From: JAJDZL01 sp965221175
GTDB lineage: Bacteria > Pseudomonadota > Gammaproteobacteria > Arenicellales > JAJDZL01
Direction: 5' to 3'
Length of the DNA: 64,000 nucleotides
NCBI GenBank assembly: GCA_965221175.1
Contig: OZ244867.1
Coordinates: forward strand, 1,426,001 to 1,490,000
In this document: in pieces, positions 17,500 through 26,231 of the stretch
How positions within the stretch are numbered: position 1 is the stretch's first letter
How the letters are laid out: every line of letters begins with the position of its first letter
Notes under the pieces: generated by a model
Databases searched by the model: none
What the model saw: the letters and a program-made list of their open reading frames with translations, nothing else
What the model was told of the DNA's origin: nothing
Made by a program: the position numbers and the translations under genes

Positions 17500-18594
17500 A
17501 TGGATACTAAGAATTCCTATGTTCAATTTATAGATGTACAAAAAAGTTACGACGGAGAAACTCTTATCGTAAAAAATTTGAACCTTTCGGTTGAACAGGG
17601 CGAATTTGTAACGCTACTGGGACCGTCAGGCTCTGGCAAAACTACTTGCCTCTTGATGCTTGCGGGATTTGAAACAGCCACCCATGGAGAAATCATTCTT
17701 GATGGGGCGCCAATCAACAACGTTTCGCCCCATAAACGCGAAATTGGAATGGTTTTCCAGAACTATGCCCTATTTCCGCACATGACAGTTAGCGAAAATC
17801 TGGCATTTCCGTTGCGAGTTCGTAAATTGCCCGCTTCTGAAATTGATAGTCGAGTGAATCAAGCACTAGATATGGTGCAACTTACCAATTTGGGGGCAAG
17901 GCTACCTGGTCAATTATCGGGGGGGCAAGCGCAAAGAGTTGCTGTAGCACGCGCATTGGTTTTTCGACCTAAACTCGTCTTAATGGACGAACCCCTAGGG
18001 GCACTTGATAAGCAGCTTAGGGAGCGGATGCAGTTCGAAATAAAACATATACATGAAAATCTGGACGTCACTGTAATTTACGTGACGCACGATCAAGGAG
18101 AAGCACTCACAATGTCCAACCGCATTGCGGTATTTAACGATGGTGTAATACAGCAATTAGCATCGCCAGGCGATCTCTATGAAAAACCTGAAAATGCTTT
18201 TGTGGCTCAGTTCATCGGTGAAAACAATGTTTTGTTTGGTAATGTACGACACATATCAAATGGACTATGCGATGTAGAAGTTTTAGATAGAAGTGTTGTC
18301 AAGGCTAAAGTTGTAAATGTAGAGGGTGTCGGGTCACCTACCACACTGTCTCTTAGACCGGAGAGAGTAACTGTCAACCCCGAAAGTGGAACCTGTGCCA
18401 ACATGGTTGAGGCGAGCGTTGAAGAAGTCATTTATCTTGGCGATCATGTCAGAACCCGCGTCAGCCTATGTGGGCATGACGATTTCGTCATCAAAATTCC
18501 AAACTCACATAACAGAGTCGATTTGGATTACGGGGATAAAATCTCCGTAGGTTGGCAGTCCGAAGATTGCCGCGCACTTGATGCAGTAGCATAA
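17500..18594 (+). CDS. ABC transporter ATPase, PotA/polyamine-type, without permease partners
   Basis: 364-residue importer ATPase. Walker A is GPSGSGKT (about residue 43), the Q-loop reads MVFQNYALFPHMTV, the signature is LSGGQAQRVAVARAL and the Walker B is LVLMDEPLGALD, followed by the switch His in YVTHDQGEAL. A C-terminal TOBE-type domain with SLRPERV (about 285) places it in the PotA/MalK/CysA group, closest in look to PotA (spermidine/putrescine). The ATG at 17500 is preferred over a TTG two codons earlier. No permease or binding-protein gene lies nearby, so partners must be encoded elsewhere and the substrate is uncertain. Confidence 0.87.
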   Translation: MDTKNSYVQFIDVQKSYDGETLIVKNLNLSVEQGEFVTLLGPSGSGKTTCLLMLAGFETATHGEIILDGAPINNVSPHKREIGMVFQNYALFPHMTVSENLAFPLRVRKLPASEIDSRVNQALDMVQLTNLGARLPGQLSGGQAQRVAVARALVFRPKLVLMDEPLGALDKQLRERMQFEIKHIHENLDVTVIYVTHDQGEALTMSNRIAVFNDGVIQQLASPGDLYEKPENAFVAQFIGENNVLFGNVRHISNGLCDVEVLDRSVVKAKVVNVEGVGSPTTLSLRPERVTVNPESGTCANMVEASVEEVIYLGDHVRTRVSLCGHDDFVIKIPNSHNRVDLDYGDKISVGWQSEDCRALDAVA

Positions 18595-18627
18595 GCAGAC
18601 TGTTTAGTTACATTCTGTGCTAAATTT

Positions 18628-18643
18628 GCTGGCTGTTGCCAGC
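18628..18643. terminator. Possible terminator hairpin between convergent genes
   Basis: GCTGGC and GCCAGC form a perfect 6-base stem around a 4-base loop, lying between the ends of the ABC ATPase and argD genes. On the plus strand it is followed by TGTTTC, on the minus strand by AAATTT, so the U-tract is poor in both directions. It could end transcripts weakly from either side. Confidence 0.4.
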
Positions 18644-18647
18644 TGTT

Positions 18648-19871
18648 TCAAGAATGCTGCAAAATAACCTTTCGCAGGATTTCCATCGCACGAGATATTT
18701 CTGCTTTGCGAATGGTAAAAGCAGGGAGTAGTCGAATGACACTAGGTCCCGATTGAAGAATAAGTAAACCCTCACTTAAACAGGCTTGCATGATTTTCGC
18801 AGCAATTTGACCGTGTTCCTCGCGTATTTCTGCACCTATCATCAAGCCCTTACCTCGAATTTCGCTAAAAAAGTTGGTTTGTTGATTGATACCTTTCAAC
18901 ATATCAAGCAAGTAGTCACCTTTCTCAACGATTTCATTAAGAAAATTTGTTGAACTGACTTTATTGAAAACCACGCGCGCAACCGCGCAACAGATAGGAT
19001 TGCCACCGAATGTCGATCCATGACTGCCTAGACTTAAGGTCTCTTCTAATTTTGGGCCCAATAGTGTCGCTCCGATCGGAAGTCCTCCCCCAAAAGCTTT
19101 TGCAACAGTAATTATATCGGGAACGACATTTTCCGCCCAAGAGTGAGCAAACAGTTTGCCTGTTCGCCCCATTCCGCACTGTACTTCATCACAAATTAAC
19201 AACGCCTGATTATCTTCGCAGAGTCTACTGACATGTCTCAAGAAATTAGTTGAAAAGAGTCGTATTCCTCCTTCGCCCTGGATGGGTTCAAGCATTACCG
19301 CGCACACATCCGAACTGAAGAGCTCGTTTAGGTGTTCAATATTGTTGAACTCACAATATCGAAATCCACCAGGAAGAGGTCCGAAGCCTTCGTGATATTT
19401 TGGCTGAGCCGTAGCAGTAACGGAAGCAATTGTTCTGCCGTGGAAAGAACCGGTGAATGTGATAATCGTTCGTTTGTCCGACGAGAAATTGTCGTACGCA
19501 AATTTACGGGCAACCTTTATTGCCGCTTCGTTGGCTTCTGCACCAGAGTTGCAGAAAAATACTCGATTTGCAAATGTCTTTTCAACAATTTCGCTGGCCA
19601 ATCGAACCGGTGGTTCCGTGAAATAAATGTTACTCGTGTGCCAGAGCCGATCTGCTTGTTCCATCAGAGCTGCTAGAATTTCTGGATTTCGATGTCCTAG
19701 GCAATTGACACCGATTCCGGAGCCGAGATCCAAATATTCATTGCCGTCAACATCCCACAGAGTGCTACCGTATCCTGATTCAAACACAACATCACGCGGT
19801 TTGTAGTTGGGTGCATACGACTGATGCCCGAGAGAAATCATGTGAGATTGATTGTCACTACTAATTTCCAT
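18648..19871 (-). CDS. argD: Acetylornithine / succinyldiaminopimelate aminotransferase
   Basis: 407-residue PLP-dependent class III aminotransferase. The cofactor-binding lysine is in ITVAKAFGGGLPIG, the PLP-phosphate region is CNSGAEANEAAIKVAR, and LICDEVQCGMGRTG contains the cofactor-contacting Asp. ArgD makes N-acetylornithine for arginine and, in many gammaproteobacteria, also serves as DapC for N-succinyl-LL-DAP. The gene starts 1 base after dapE stops on the same strand, and DapE consumes the DapC product, so a role in diaminopimelate (cell-wall/lysine) synthesis is likely as well as arginine. Length and motifs are normal. This gene and dapE point opposite to the transfer genes around them. 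Confidence 0.93.
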   Translation of the reverse strand: MEISSDNQSHMISLGHQSYAPNYKPRDVVFESGYGSTLWDVDGNEYLDLGSGIGVNCLGHRNPEILAALMEQADRLWHTSNIYFTEPPVRLASEIVEKTFANRVFFCNSGAEANEAAIKVARKFAYDNFSSDKRTIITFTGSFHGRTIASVTATAQPKYHEGFGPLPGGFRYCEFNNIEHLNELFSSDVCAVMLEPIQGEGGIRLFSTNFLRHVSRLCEDNQALLICDEVQCGMGRTGKLFAHSWAENVVPDIITVAKAFGGGLPIGATLLGPKLEETLSLGSHGSTFGGNPICCAVARVVFNKVSSTNFLNEIVEKGDYLLDMLKGINQQTNFFSEIRGKGLMIGAEIREEHGQIAAKIMQACLSEGLLILQSGPSVIRLLPAFTIRKAEISRAMEILRKVILQHS

Positions 19872-19872
19872 A

Positions 19873-21030
19873 CTAACCTTTCGCAGGACGCTTCTCGCAT
19901 AACAAAATTTTCAAAATTTGTTCGTATATCAAGGACAACTGGTTTAAGTCATCGATTCCAACGCATTCATTCACTCTATGAATTGTTGTATTCAACGGTC
20001 CAAGCTCCACAACTTGAGCACCAGATTTGGCAATAAAACGACCGTCCGAAGTTCCTCCGGCAGTTGAGAATTTCGGCGTTCGGTTTATAGTTCTACTAAC
20101 CGCTTCCGAAACAACGCTAGTGAAAAACTTGCTGTCGTTATAGTATGAATCTGCAGAATTAGTCCAAGTGGCTTCATAATTGAGTTTCAGTTCTCGGCAA
20201 AGATCCTCTACTTGTTTTGTTAGAGTTCTGGCATCTGTTGCAGGAGAATAGCGAATATTCATATTGAGATGCAACAGTCCAGGAATCACGTTAGCTACAC
20301 CTACACCCGAATTTACATTTGAAATTTGCAATGTTGTGTTGGGGAACAATTCATCGCCGTCATTCCATTTCATGCTTGCGAGACCAGAGATTAACTCCCC
20401 TGCTCGATGAATAGGATTGTCAGCAAGGTGTGGATAAGCAACGTGCCCTTGCTTTCCGTAAACTACGATTTCACCAGATAAAGATCCTCTTCGTCCGACT
20501 TTCACGGTATCGCCCAATACGACTTCCGACGTCGGTTCTGCCACCAAACAATAATCTATTACCTCAGAGCGATTCAACAGCTGATCAAGGGCATAACGAG
20601 TTCCATCTATAGCAACATCTTCTTCATCACTCGTAATTAGCAGTGATACCGATCCAACAAAAGAGTTTTGACATGCAAAAAACCTCTCGCAAGCAGTAAT
20701 GATGGCAGCAATGCTGCCTTTCATGTCTGCTGCTCCCCGCCCATGCAGGAAACCATCAGCCAGTGTCGCTGAAAATGGTGGATAGGTCCATTCCGACTCG
20801 TTTCCGATAGGCACTACATCGGTATGGCCAACAAAGGTCAATAGCGGGGATTTAGTGCCTTTGCGAGCCCAGAGATTTTTTACCTCACCACAATCCATGG
20901 TTTCAATTTGAAAGCCCATGGACTCTAGCCGGCTCGCAATGATTTGCTGACAACCCCCGTCTTCTGGAGTGATTGAGCGTCTGCCTACTAATTCTCTAGC
21001 TAGGCTAATTGTTTCTGTTTCAGTTGACAT
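19873..21030 (-). CDS. dapE: Succinyl-diaminopimelate desuccinylase
   Basis: 385-residue M20 metallopeptidase-family enzyme that hydrolyses N-succinyl-LL-diaminopimelate to LL-DAP and succinate in the lysine/murein pathway. Metal and catalytic motifs are present: FVGHTDVVP (His-Asp), GRGAADMKG, LITSDEED (Glu-Glu) and the C-terminal TAGGTSDGRFIA, which is typical of DapE rather than ArgE. The ATG at 21030 gives the usual N-terminus; a TTG five codons upstream is less likely. Co-transcribed with argD, 1 base apart. It is an essential-type gene sitting between two parts of a transfer cluster. Confidence 0.93.
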   Translation of the reverse strand: MSTETETISLARELVGRRSITPEDGGCQQIIASRLESMGFQIETMDCGEVKNLWARKGTKSPLLTFVGHTDVVPIGNESEWTYPPFSATLADGFLHGRGAADMKGSIAAIITACERFFACQNSFVGSVSLLITSDEEDVAIDGTRYALDQLLNRSEVIDYCLVAEPTSEVVLGDTVKVGRRGSLSGEIVVYGKQGHVAYPHLADNPIHRAGELISGLASMKWNDGDELFPNTTLQISNVNSGVGVANVIPGLLHLNMNIRYSPATDARTLTKQVEDLCRELKLNYEATWTNSADSYYNDSKFFTSVVSEAVSRTINRTPKFSTAGGTSDGRFIAKSGAQVVELGPLNTTIHRVNECVGIDDLNQLSLIYEQILKILLCEKRPAKG

Positions 21031-21298
21031 TATCGATTGGAACAAGAAAAGTCGGTTGAATTGGATATGTGATTATATTTTTTTATGAACTCCACTTATC
21101 TGAATTAGATGATTTTTGCAAAGGGCATGTCTTGCAAAATTAACCTAATTGAGTAAATACCCGTTATTGCACCACAAAGCGAATCAATCATTGAAATTCA
21201 TCATTTGATTAATTCCCCAATCCTAGAAGTTGGAGTTGTTTGTGTAACTACGTGGTTTTCAAATTATCGTTTACATATCAATTGAACTAGGTGCTTTG

Positions 21299-22624
21299 AT
21301 GTTTCGACTATTGAAATTTTTATTTCGCTCTTATCGCTCGTGGATGATTACCGCACTACTTTTCGGTGGAGTCAACTTCGGTTTGAGTGAATGTGTGAGA
21401 GGTGAGGATTCAATCGCAAATATTCCACTATATTATTCGCTGGGGGGTAGCAAAGCCACCAACTCTCCCGCTTCTGACTCTTCTCGACTTCGTCTCATGC
21501 GAACAGACTCAGGTTGGCCAAGTACCATATGTGGCAGCTTTAACCCGTCCTTTGACATTCAGGAGATGTTATCGGACCAGTTGAACGACACATTGACCAC
21601 ACTCAGTTCAATTCCCCAAACCATCACTAGTGCTCTTCCTGGCTACATACTATGTCGAGCAAAGCCAGGGCTATGCCAATTGCTTCAGCACTATGTAGTG
21701 AGGGCTGAAAACAAATGGAACCTGTCAGTCAAATCTTGCGAAGAATCTATGCAGGATCTCGCTGACGGGAATGACCCATTCCAGGATCTAGTAAAAGTCT
21801 CCAAAATTCAAGAATGGCAAAAACAAGCAGTTCTTGGTTCAAGCGCCACCGAGGCGAAACGAAAGGCGGACAATGCCGATGGTTGCGTAGTGTGGGTAGG
21901 CGGTAAAACATCTGGATGTTCTGGCAAAGAACCGATCTGGCTAACGCAAGACACAACAAAAGCTGGATGGTGCTTTCTGCTCAACCAGGACAGCAATTGC
22001 ACCAATGCACCGAGTCAAACAAATTCCGCAAAGGAATCGATCCTCCAAAAGACTTGGTCGACACCAGACGCCGCTAGTGATTGGATAACGGATGTCATTG
22101 GAGACTATCGAGTGCAAGCTGGGGAAAATTCCTCGACTGTCCCCGGAACAGGACTATTGCCCAAAATTGACGAAGAAGCAGTTCAAGTTCAGGCAGATTT
22201 AACCAGCCTTGTTTACTCAGCGGTACCGCCGCACGAGTCGGATATGGAAAATTTACGAACCAATCAAGTTTCACTATCTGCTTCATTAATTGATGCGCTG
22301 CGCGACTTGCCAGACCGTGAATTCTTAATTGCCCGAATCTCCAATGAAATCGCTCTTTCACGCATTGTCGATAGAGCATTTCTCGCACGACGTCTATTGC
22401 TTAGCGGACTAATGGAACCAAACATTCAGAGCACCGGCACCGCACCTGAAACAATTCATAAGCAAATTGAAGTTTTAGAGCGAGAAATTGAACGAGTCAC
22501 TTTTGAAATGCAAATTAGTCGACGTCTTGTATCCGACACCGTATTGAATGTACTCGGTGCGCATCGTACGTTTATGACTCCAGCGCCTCCCGCACGCCGC
22601 AACCCGCCATCGCTCCTACAATAG
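21299..22624 (+). CDS. TIGR03755 (PFL_4711) family conjugative element protein, TraH-like
   Basis: 441-residue exported protein. After the signal segment (WMITALLFGGVNFGLSEC) it shows LYYSLGGSKA, then CGSFNPSFDIQEMLSDQLN, TITSALPGYILCRAKPGLCQLLQHYV and NLSVKSCEESMQD, which together are the TIGR03755 pattern. The end contains a glutamate-rich coiled coil (about 390-425). This is the gene that normally follows TIGR03756 directly; here it restarts the transfer cluster 4.8 kb later, after argD and dapE. I chose the ATG at 21299 over the TTG one codon earlier. It is 10 bases from the TraG gene, so the pair forms a separate small operon. Confidence 0.85.
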   Translation: MFRLLKFLFRSYRSWMITALLFGGVNFGLSECVRGEDSIANIPLYYSLGGSKATNSPASDSSRLRLMRTDSGWPSTICGSFNPSFDIQEMLSDQLNDTLTTLSSIPQTITSALPGYILCRAKPGLCQLLQHYVVRAENKWNLSVKSCEESMQDLADGNDPFQDLVKVSKIQEWQKQAVLGSSATEAKRKADNADGCVVWVGGKTSGCSGKEPIWLTQDTTKAGWCFLLNQDSNCTNAPSQTNSAKESILQKTWSTPDAASDWITDVIGDYRVQAGENSSTVPGTGLLPKIDEEAVQVQADLTSLVYSAVPPHESDMENLRTNQVSLSASLIDALRDLPDREFLIARISNEIALSRIVDRAFLARRLLLSGLMEPNIQSTGTAPETIHKQIEVLEREIERVTFEMQISRRLVSDTVLNVLGAHRTFMTPAPPARRNPPSLLQ

Positions 22625-22634
22625 TCTCAATTAA

Positions 22635-24179
22635 ATGAGTGTTCACTCCTATTTCGAATTGACCACTACGCTAATCGGATGGCACATAGCAAACGGGATT
22701 GCACAATTGCTAGTGTCGAGCGGCTTGATATTTGTTCCATTTGGAGTAGCTCTATATCGTAATTGGGCATGGCCAACAAGAAGCCAAGAATCAAAGAACG
22801 CTGCTTCGGTTTCACTACGGAGAATGGAACAGGACATGTGCATAGCTACAGTTGTTGTCATATTTTGTTTTCTGCCTGCAGTCCCGATTGATCCAAGTCG
22901 GATTGTGTACTACGATTCGGAATACAAAAAGTCGATTACCGCTGCAGACCCAAATGTTCCGTATATGCGCAAGACACACATAACTGGTGAAATTCGTACA
23001 CCTATCTTGTGGTGGCTTGTTTATCAAATTTCATCACTCCTAACACTTGCTGTTGTAGATGTTATAGAACTGCTTGGCCAGCCTGGTGTGTTACGTCCAA
23101 TATTGTTACGAATCTCTCAAGTAGATTTGACTGACGAACCTCTCATAAACGAAATGCGTGCATTTCGTTATGATTGTTATGAGCCATCATTAGCTAAATA
23201 TCAAAGCAGTGATAATCCACCAAAACCAGCGAACCTGTTTGAAGATGTTGACTGGTTGGGATCTAACTTGTTTTTAACTACGCCGGGATACTACAAAAAG
23301 TGTGAACAAGTTCCCATTTGCGGAACTGGCTATCACGCAAATACAGAAATTCGGAGTTGGCGTAGGGTGAACGATTCTGAATCAATCACTTCTGGAAAAC
23401 CCAACTGCGACGTTTGGTGGGCTCATCCAAATCTCGGACTGAGGTCGAAACTGCTTGCCAATATGAATGAGAGATACCCATGGTTTAAGGATGATGTCGA
23501 TAGAATCAGAGCTAGCTTACAGGGAAATGATGCAACACTGCTGTTTAACAGTGTTGCCGCACATGAGGACAGATTTTTAAGGCGTCTGCTCAACAAAGCT
23601 CCTAAGTTGATGGTTAATCGACCTGATGAAGGTAAAAGCATACGCTGGCTGTCGACAGATTTGTTTTCAATAGATGGCATTCAACAGGTCATTGGCACGA
23701 TTGGAGCTCTTTTTGCTTCAACATTGTTTCATGTAATTATGGAAATGCTTGTAATCGGTCTACCGATGACGCAGGCTTTAATGTTGATGTTGCTGTATGT
23801 GGCAATTCCACTGGTGGTGCCATATGCTGTAATCAACCCATCCATCATCGTACGCGTAGTCCTAATTTTGTTTGCCCTGCGGTTTGTCTCTGCTCTATGG
23901 GCACTGGCAGCTTTTCTGGACGAAAAGCTGATAGAAACCATGTATCCAGATTCAGCCATATTTGAATTTGGAGGAAGCGGTACAACAGCCGACATTGTGC
24001 TTGGATTGATTACCCTGTTTACTTACCTTTCACTTCCTATAGCATGGTTTCTGCTAATGGGAACTGTAAGCTCAAATGCAATCGGCTCACTCGGACACAG
24101 TTGGGGGCAGATCAGTCAGAAAGCTGATTCCGCAACAGAAAGTGGAACACGTAGATTGTTGCCAACTACCAAAGGCTAG
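22635..24179 (+). CDS. Conjugative transfer protein, TraG N-terminal domain (ICE type)
   Basis: 514-residue polytopic membrane protein. The N-terminal FELTTTLIGWHIANGIAQLL pattern, several later transmembrane helices (around 370-440) and the overall length fit the TraG_N-containing proteins that close GI-type ICE clusters. Those are much shorter than F-plasmid TraG, which carries an extra periplasmic mating-pair-stabilisation domain. It is expected in the inner membrane at the pilus base and in mating-pair stabilisation. It is paired with TIGR03755 and followed by a terminator-like hairpin at 24338, marking the end of this transfer operon. Confidence 0.82.
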   Translation: MSVHSYFELTTTLIGWHIANGIAQLLVSSGLIFVPFGVALYRNWAWPTRSQESKNAASVSLRRMEQDMCIATVVVIFCFLPAVPIDPSRIVYYDSEYKKSITAADPNVPYMRKTHITGEIRTPILWWLVYQISSLLTLAVVDVIELLGQPGVLRPILLRISQVDLTDEPLINEMRAFRYDCYEPSLAKYQSSDNPPKPANLFEDVDWLGSNLFLTTPGYYKKCEQVPICGTGYHANTEIRSWRRVNDSESITSGKPNCDVWWAHPNLGLRSKLLANMNERYPWFKDDVDRIRASLQGNDATLLFNSVAAHEDRFLRRLLNKAPKLMVNRPDEGKSIRWLSTDLFSIDGIQQVIGTIGALFASTLFHVIMEMLVIGLPMTQALMLMLLYVAIPLVVPYAVINPSIIVRVVLILFALRFVSALWALAAFLDEKLIETMYPDSAIFEFGGSGTTADIVLGLITLFTYLSLPIAWFLLMGTVSSNAIGSLGHSWGQISQKADSATESGTRRLLPTTKG

Positions 24180-24531
24180 CATTTGAAAACTTGCCAATAT
24201 ACAAACTGGATGCAACAAAAACACAGTATGCTTTGAACAACTCGTATTCAAATTATCGATTGTAATAGTGCAAGTGAGATGGATTTAGAGTTATTCTGCA
24301 GATACTGAATCTGTTCCTGAATTGTTGAATATTGGGGGTGATGGATAGCATCACGCAAAAATTTTTACAGGTGAATTTACTTAATTTGTTGAAAAAGAAT
24401 GGCATTCATAAAAATAAGTCTTGAATTTTTGCGATTTCAGATTACATTGAACTGTCCACAGTGTAAAGAATGAATACCGTTCGATACACTATTTATGTTC
24501 ATTTGATATTAAGTAGTGAGAGGAGTCAATC
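24180..24531 (+). other. Gap between TraG and recombinase with end-of-operon signals
   Basis: 352 bases, AT-rich, no gene. It holds a stem-loop at 24338 (listed separately) and a 12-base stretch at 24247-24258 that also occurs at 21258-21269, before TIGR03755. A strong GAGAGGAG ribosome site precedes the recombinase ATG at 24532. Confidence 0.5.
24338..24354 (+). terminator. Probable rho-independent terminator after TraG
   Basis: GTGATG and CATCAC form a perfect 6-base stem with a 5-base loop, followed two bases later by AAAAATTTTT. It lies about 160 bases after the TraG stop on the same strand and before the recombinase gene, as expected for the end of the transfer operon. Confidence 0.5.
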
Positions 24532-25443
24532 ATGAAAATAATTAAACTGACAGAGATGTACCTGCGTGAGCGGAACTTAGCTTATTACACAAAAATTCAC
24601 TTTCGATTCGTTGCAAGGCTATTTGTAAAAGATATGAATATTTCTGAAATACAACTAGTCACACACGAAAGTCTAATAAGCTGGCGAGAAAAAGTTCTTG
24701 ATAGAAATTCTAGTGAATCGACTTGGAATAATTACCTGCGGCATTTCCGTATTCTTATAAATTATGCGGCAATGAAAGACATCATTGATCACGCACCTTC
24801 TATTAGCATGTTAAGTGTTACATGCTTTGAGGAAAAGCCGAAAGTCATGCGAATTGAGGATTTGCGAAAAATCATTAAGTATTTGAAAAGCGAGAGATCA
24901 CCCTTTAAACCTTCGTGGTTCTGGGTGACTATGATCAGGACATTCTTTTATACAGGTATGCGTCGTAGACAACTGGCGGGATTGCGTTGGGAACACGTCA
25001 GCTTCTCGGATCATACTATCAAACTGGTTGCATTGACGAGCAAGAATAAAAGATCTTGGTATATTCCAGCACCGATGCTGGTAATCGCTGATCTGGATAA
25101 GTTGCGGCATTACACCCACAAGTTGGTTGGCGATGATGAGCACTTCGGCAAAAGGTTTGTATTCGATATCGAACTGTTCAATTCAAAATTTAAGTGTGAA
25201 GATCGCATCAAGGAATCTACAGTCTCAAATTTCTTCAAGAGACTGTCGTTAAAAACAGGAATTCGAGTTTCTGCTCACCGCATGCGACATACTATGGCAA
25301 CTGAACTTGCTTCAAAGGGTAAGTACAAAGAGTTGCAGCTAATTCTCGGACATGCAAATGTGAAAACAACTATGAAGTACATTCACCCTGAGATGAAAAC
25401 AATCCGAAATCTTCTTGATACATTGAACGACACCGGAATTTAG
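24532..25443 (+). CDS. Tyrosine recombinase / phage-type integrase (first copy)
   Basis: 303-residue site-specific recombinase. The N-terminal half resembles a SAM-like core-binding domain (WNNYLRHFRILINYA). The catalytic set is complete: Arg in TGMRRRQLAGLRW, a Lys in the TSKNKR hairpin, the HxxR box AHRMRHTMATELA, the second His in LGHANVKTTMKY and the nucleophile Tyr in that same motif. It has a strong GAGAGGAG ribosome site. It could integrate or excise the neighbouring DNA or resolve dimers. It points toward a second recombinase on the other strand, with a long palindrome between them. Element-specific integrase is the likely role. Confidence 0.88.
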   Translation: MKIIKLTEMYLRERNLAYYTKIHFRFVARLFVKDMNISEIQLVTHESLISWREKVLDRNSSESTWNNYLRHFRILINYAAMKDIIDHAPSISMLSVTCFEEKPKVMRIEDLRKIIKYLKSERSPFKPSWFWVTMIRTFFYTGMRRRQLAGLRWEHVSFSDHTIKLVALTSKNKRSWYIPAPMLVIADLDKLRHYTHKLVGDDEHFGKRFVFDIELFNSKFKCEDRIKESTVSNFFKRLSLKTGIRVSAHRMRHTMATELASKGKYKELQLILGHANVKTTMKYIHPEMKTIRNLLDTLNDTGI

Positions 25444-25483
25444 AAACCTGTGGTCTCATTTGAGATCCTAATCATAGCTCTTG

Positions 25484-25517
25484 CCGGGCATTGCGAACAA
25501 GTTCTCAAAATGCCCGG
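25484..25517. repeat. Extended palindrome between convergent recombinases, possible core site
   Basis: Perfect 9-base inverted arms, CCGGGCATT and AATGCCCGG, flank a 16-base centre that itself contains GAAC-AA-GTTC. Neither side has a U-tract, so it is not a typical terminator. Its position between two tyrosine recombinase genes fits a crossover or accessory binding site, though a bidirectional transcription stop is possible. Confidence 0.5.
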
Positions 25518-25592
25518 TAAGTACCTCTTTACGATGCTAAAGATTCTTGATTGATTTTGTGATTGACATCCGCGCGCAACTTACCTTCTAGT

Positions 25593-26231
25593 TCACCACA
25601 TCCTCTTTAGCAAGTCTCTAGCTTCAGTTCCAATTGCCGTTGTATAGATGGCAGTTGTAGTAATGTTGGAATGACCTAGAACTGCGGCAATAGTTGGAAG
25701 CGGCACGCCAGCTTCCACAGCTGCAATACCAAACCCATGGCGTAATCCTTTCGGACACGCTTGAGGCCCTTCAATATTGGCATCCTTCATAATATTTACG
25801 ATGTGCCTGAATGCTGTTGAACGTGAGAAGTTCCAGATACGATGCTTACGCGTGCGTATACCGTCCTGCTTCTTTCTCAATTGATGTGCTAGCTCAAGTT
25901 CTCGACTGAATTTCTGAGGTATAGGCACTTCGCGCCAAGATTCGGTACGTCGTTTAAGAGTACAGATATACACTAGTGCCTGTTGGAGGTCGACATCGCA
26001 AACTCGCAAAGCCAAAGCTTCAGAAATTCGACAGCCTGTGTACGCTAGAACCATTGCGAAAGTCTGAAGATCCGGGCGAGTTACACGATAAATACACTCA
26101 AAAAATTGTTCGCGCTCAGTGGCAGTTAAGTATTTACGGCCTCGATGGTCAATGAGAGACTGCCGATTTGCAAAATCACGCAATTTTGTTAGTTCTATGT
26201 TTGGCACATTTGATACTTGGAAGTGTTGCAA
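25593..26231 (-). CDS. Tyrosine recombinase (second copy, opposite strand)
   Basis: 212-residue integrase-like protein, mostly catalytic domain with only a short N-terminal part. Visible residues: catalytic Arg in TGCRISEALALRV, a Lys in the beta-hairpin (TLKRRTES), the box PKGLRHGFGIAA in which the usual first His is replaced by Lys, LGHSNITTTAIY with the second His and the nucleophilic Tyr. The KGLRHGF form is common in one branch of small integrases (established family knowledge), so the change does not by itself mean loss of function. Absence of a full arm-binding domain suggests a XerC/D-like or partner-dependent enzyme. It faces the first recombinase. Confidence 0.85.
   Translation of the reverse strand: MQHFQVSNVPNIELTKLRDFANRQSLIDHRGRKYLTATEREQFFECIYRVTRPDLQTFAMVLAYTGCRISEALALRVCDVDLQQALVYICTLKRRTESWREVPIPQKFSRELELAHQLRKKQDGIRTRKHRIWNFSRSTAFRHIVNIMKDANIEGPQACPKGLRHGFGIAAVEAGVPLPTIAAVLGHSNITTTAIYTTAIGTEARDLLKRMW

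Noticed and set aside
2..24179. Dot/Icm (type IVB) or IncI tra system
   Set aside because: The pilus genes are IncI-like, but the transfer genes follow the GI-type TIGR037xx order (RAQPRD, TIGR03745, TIGR03750 and others), not the tra/trb or dot/icm order.
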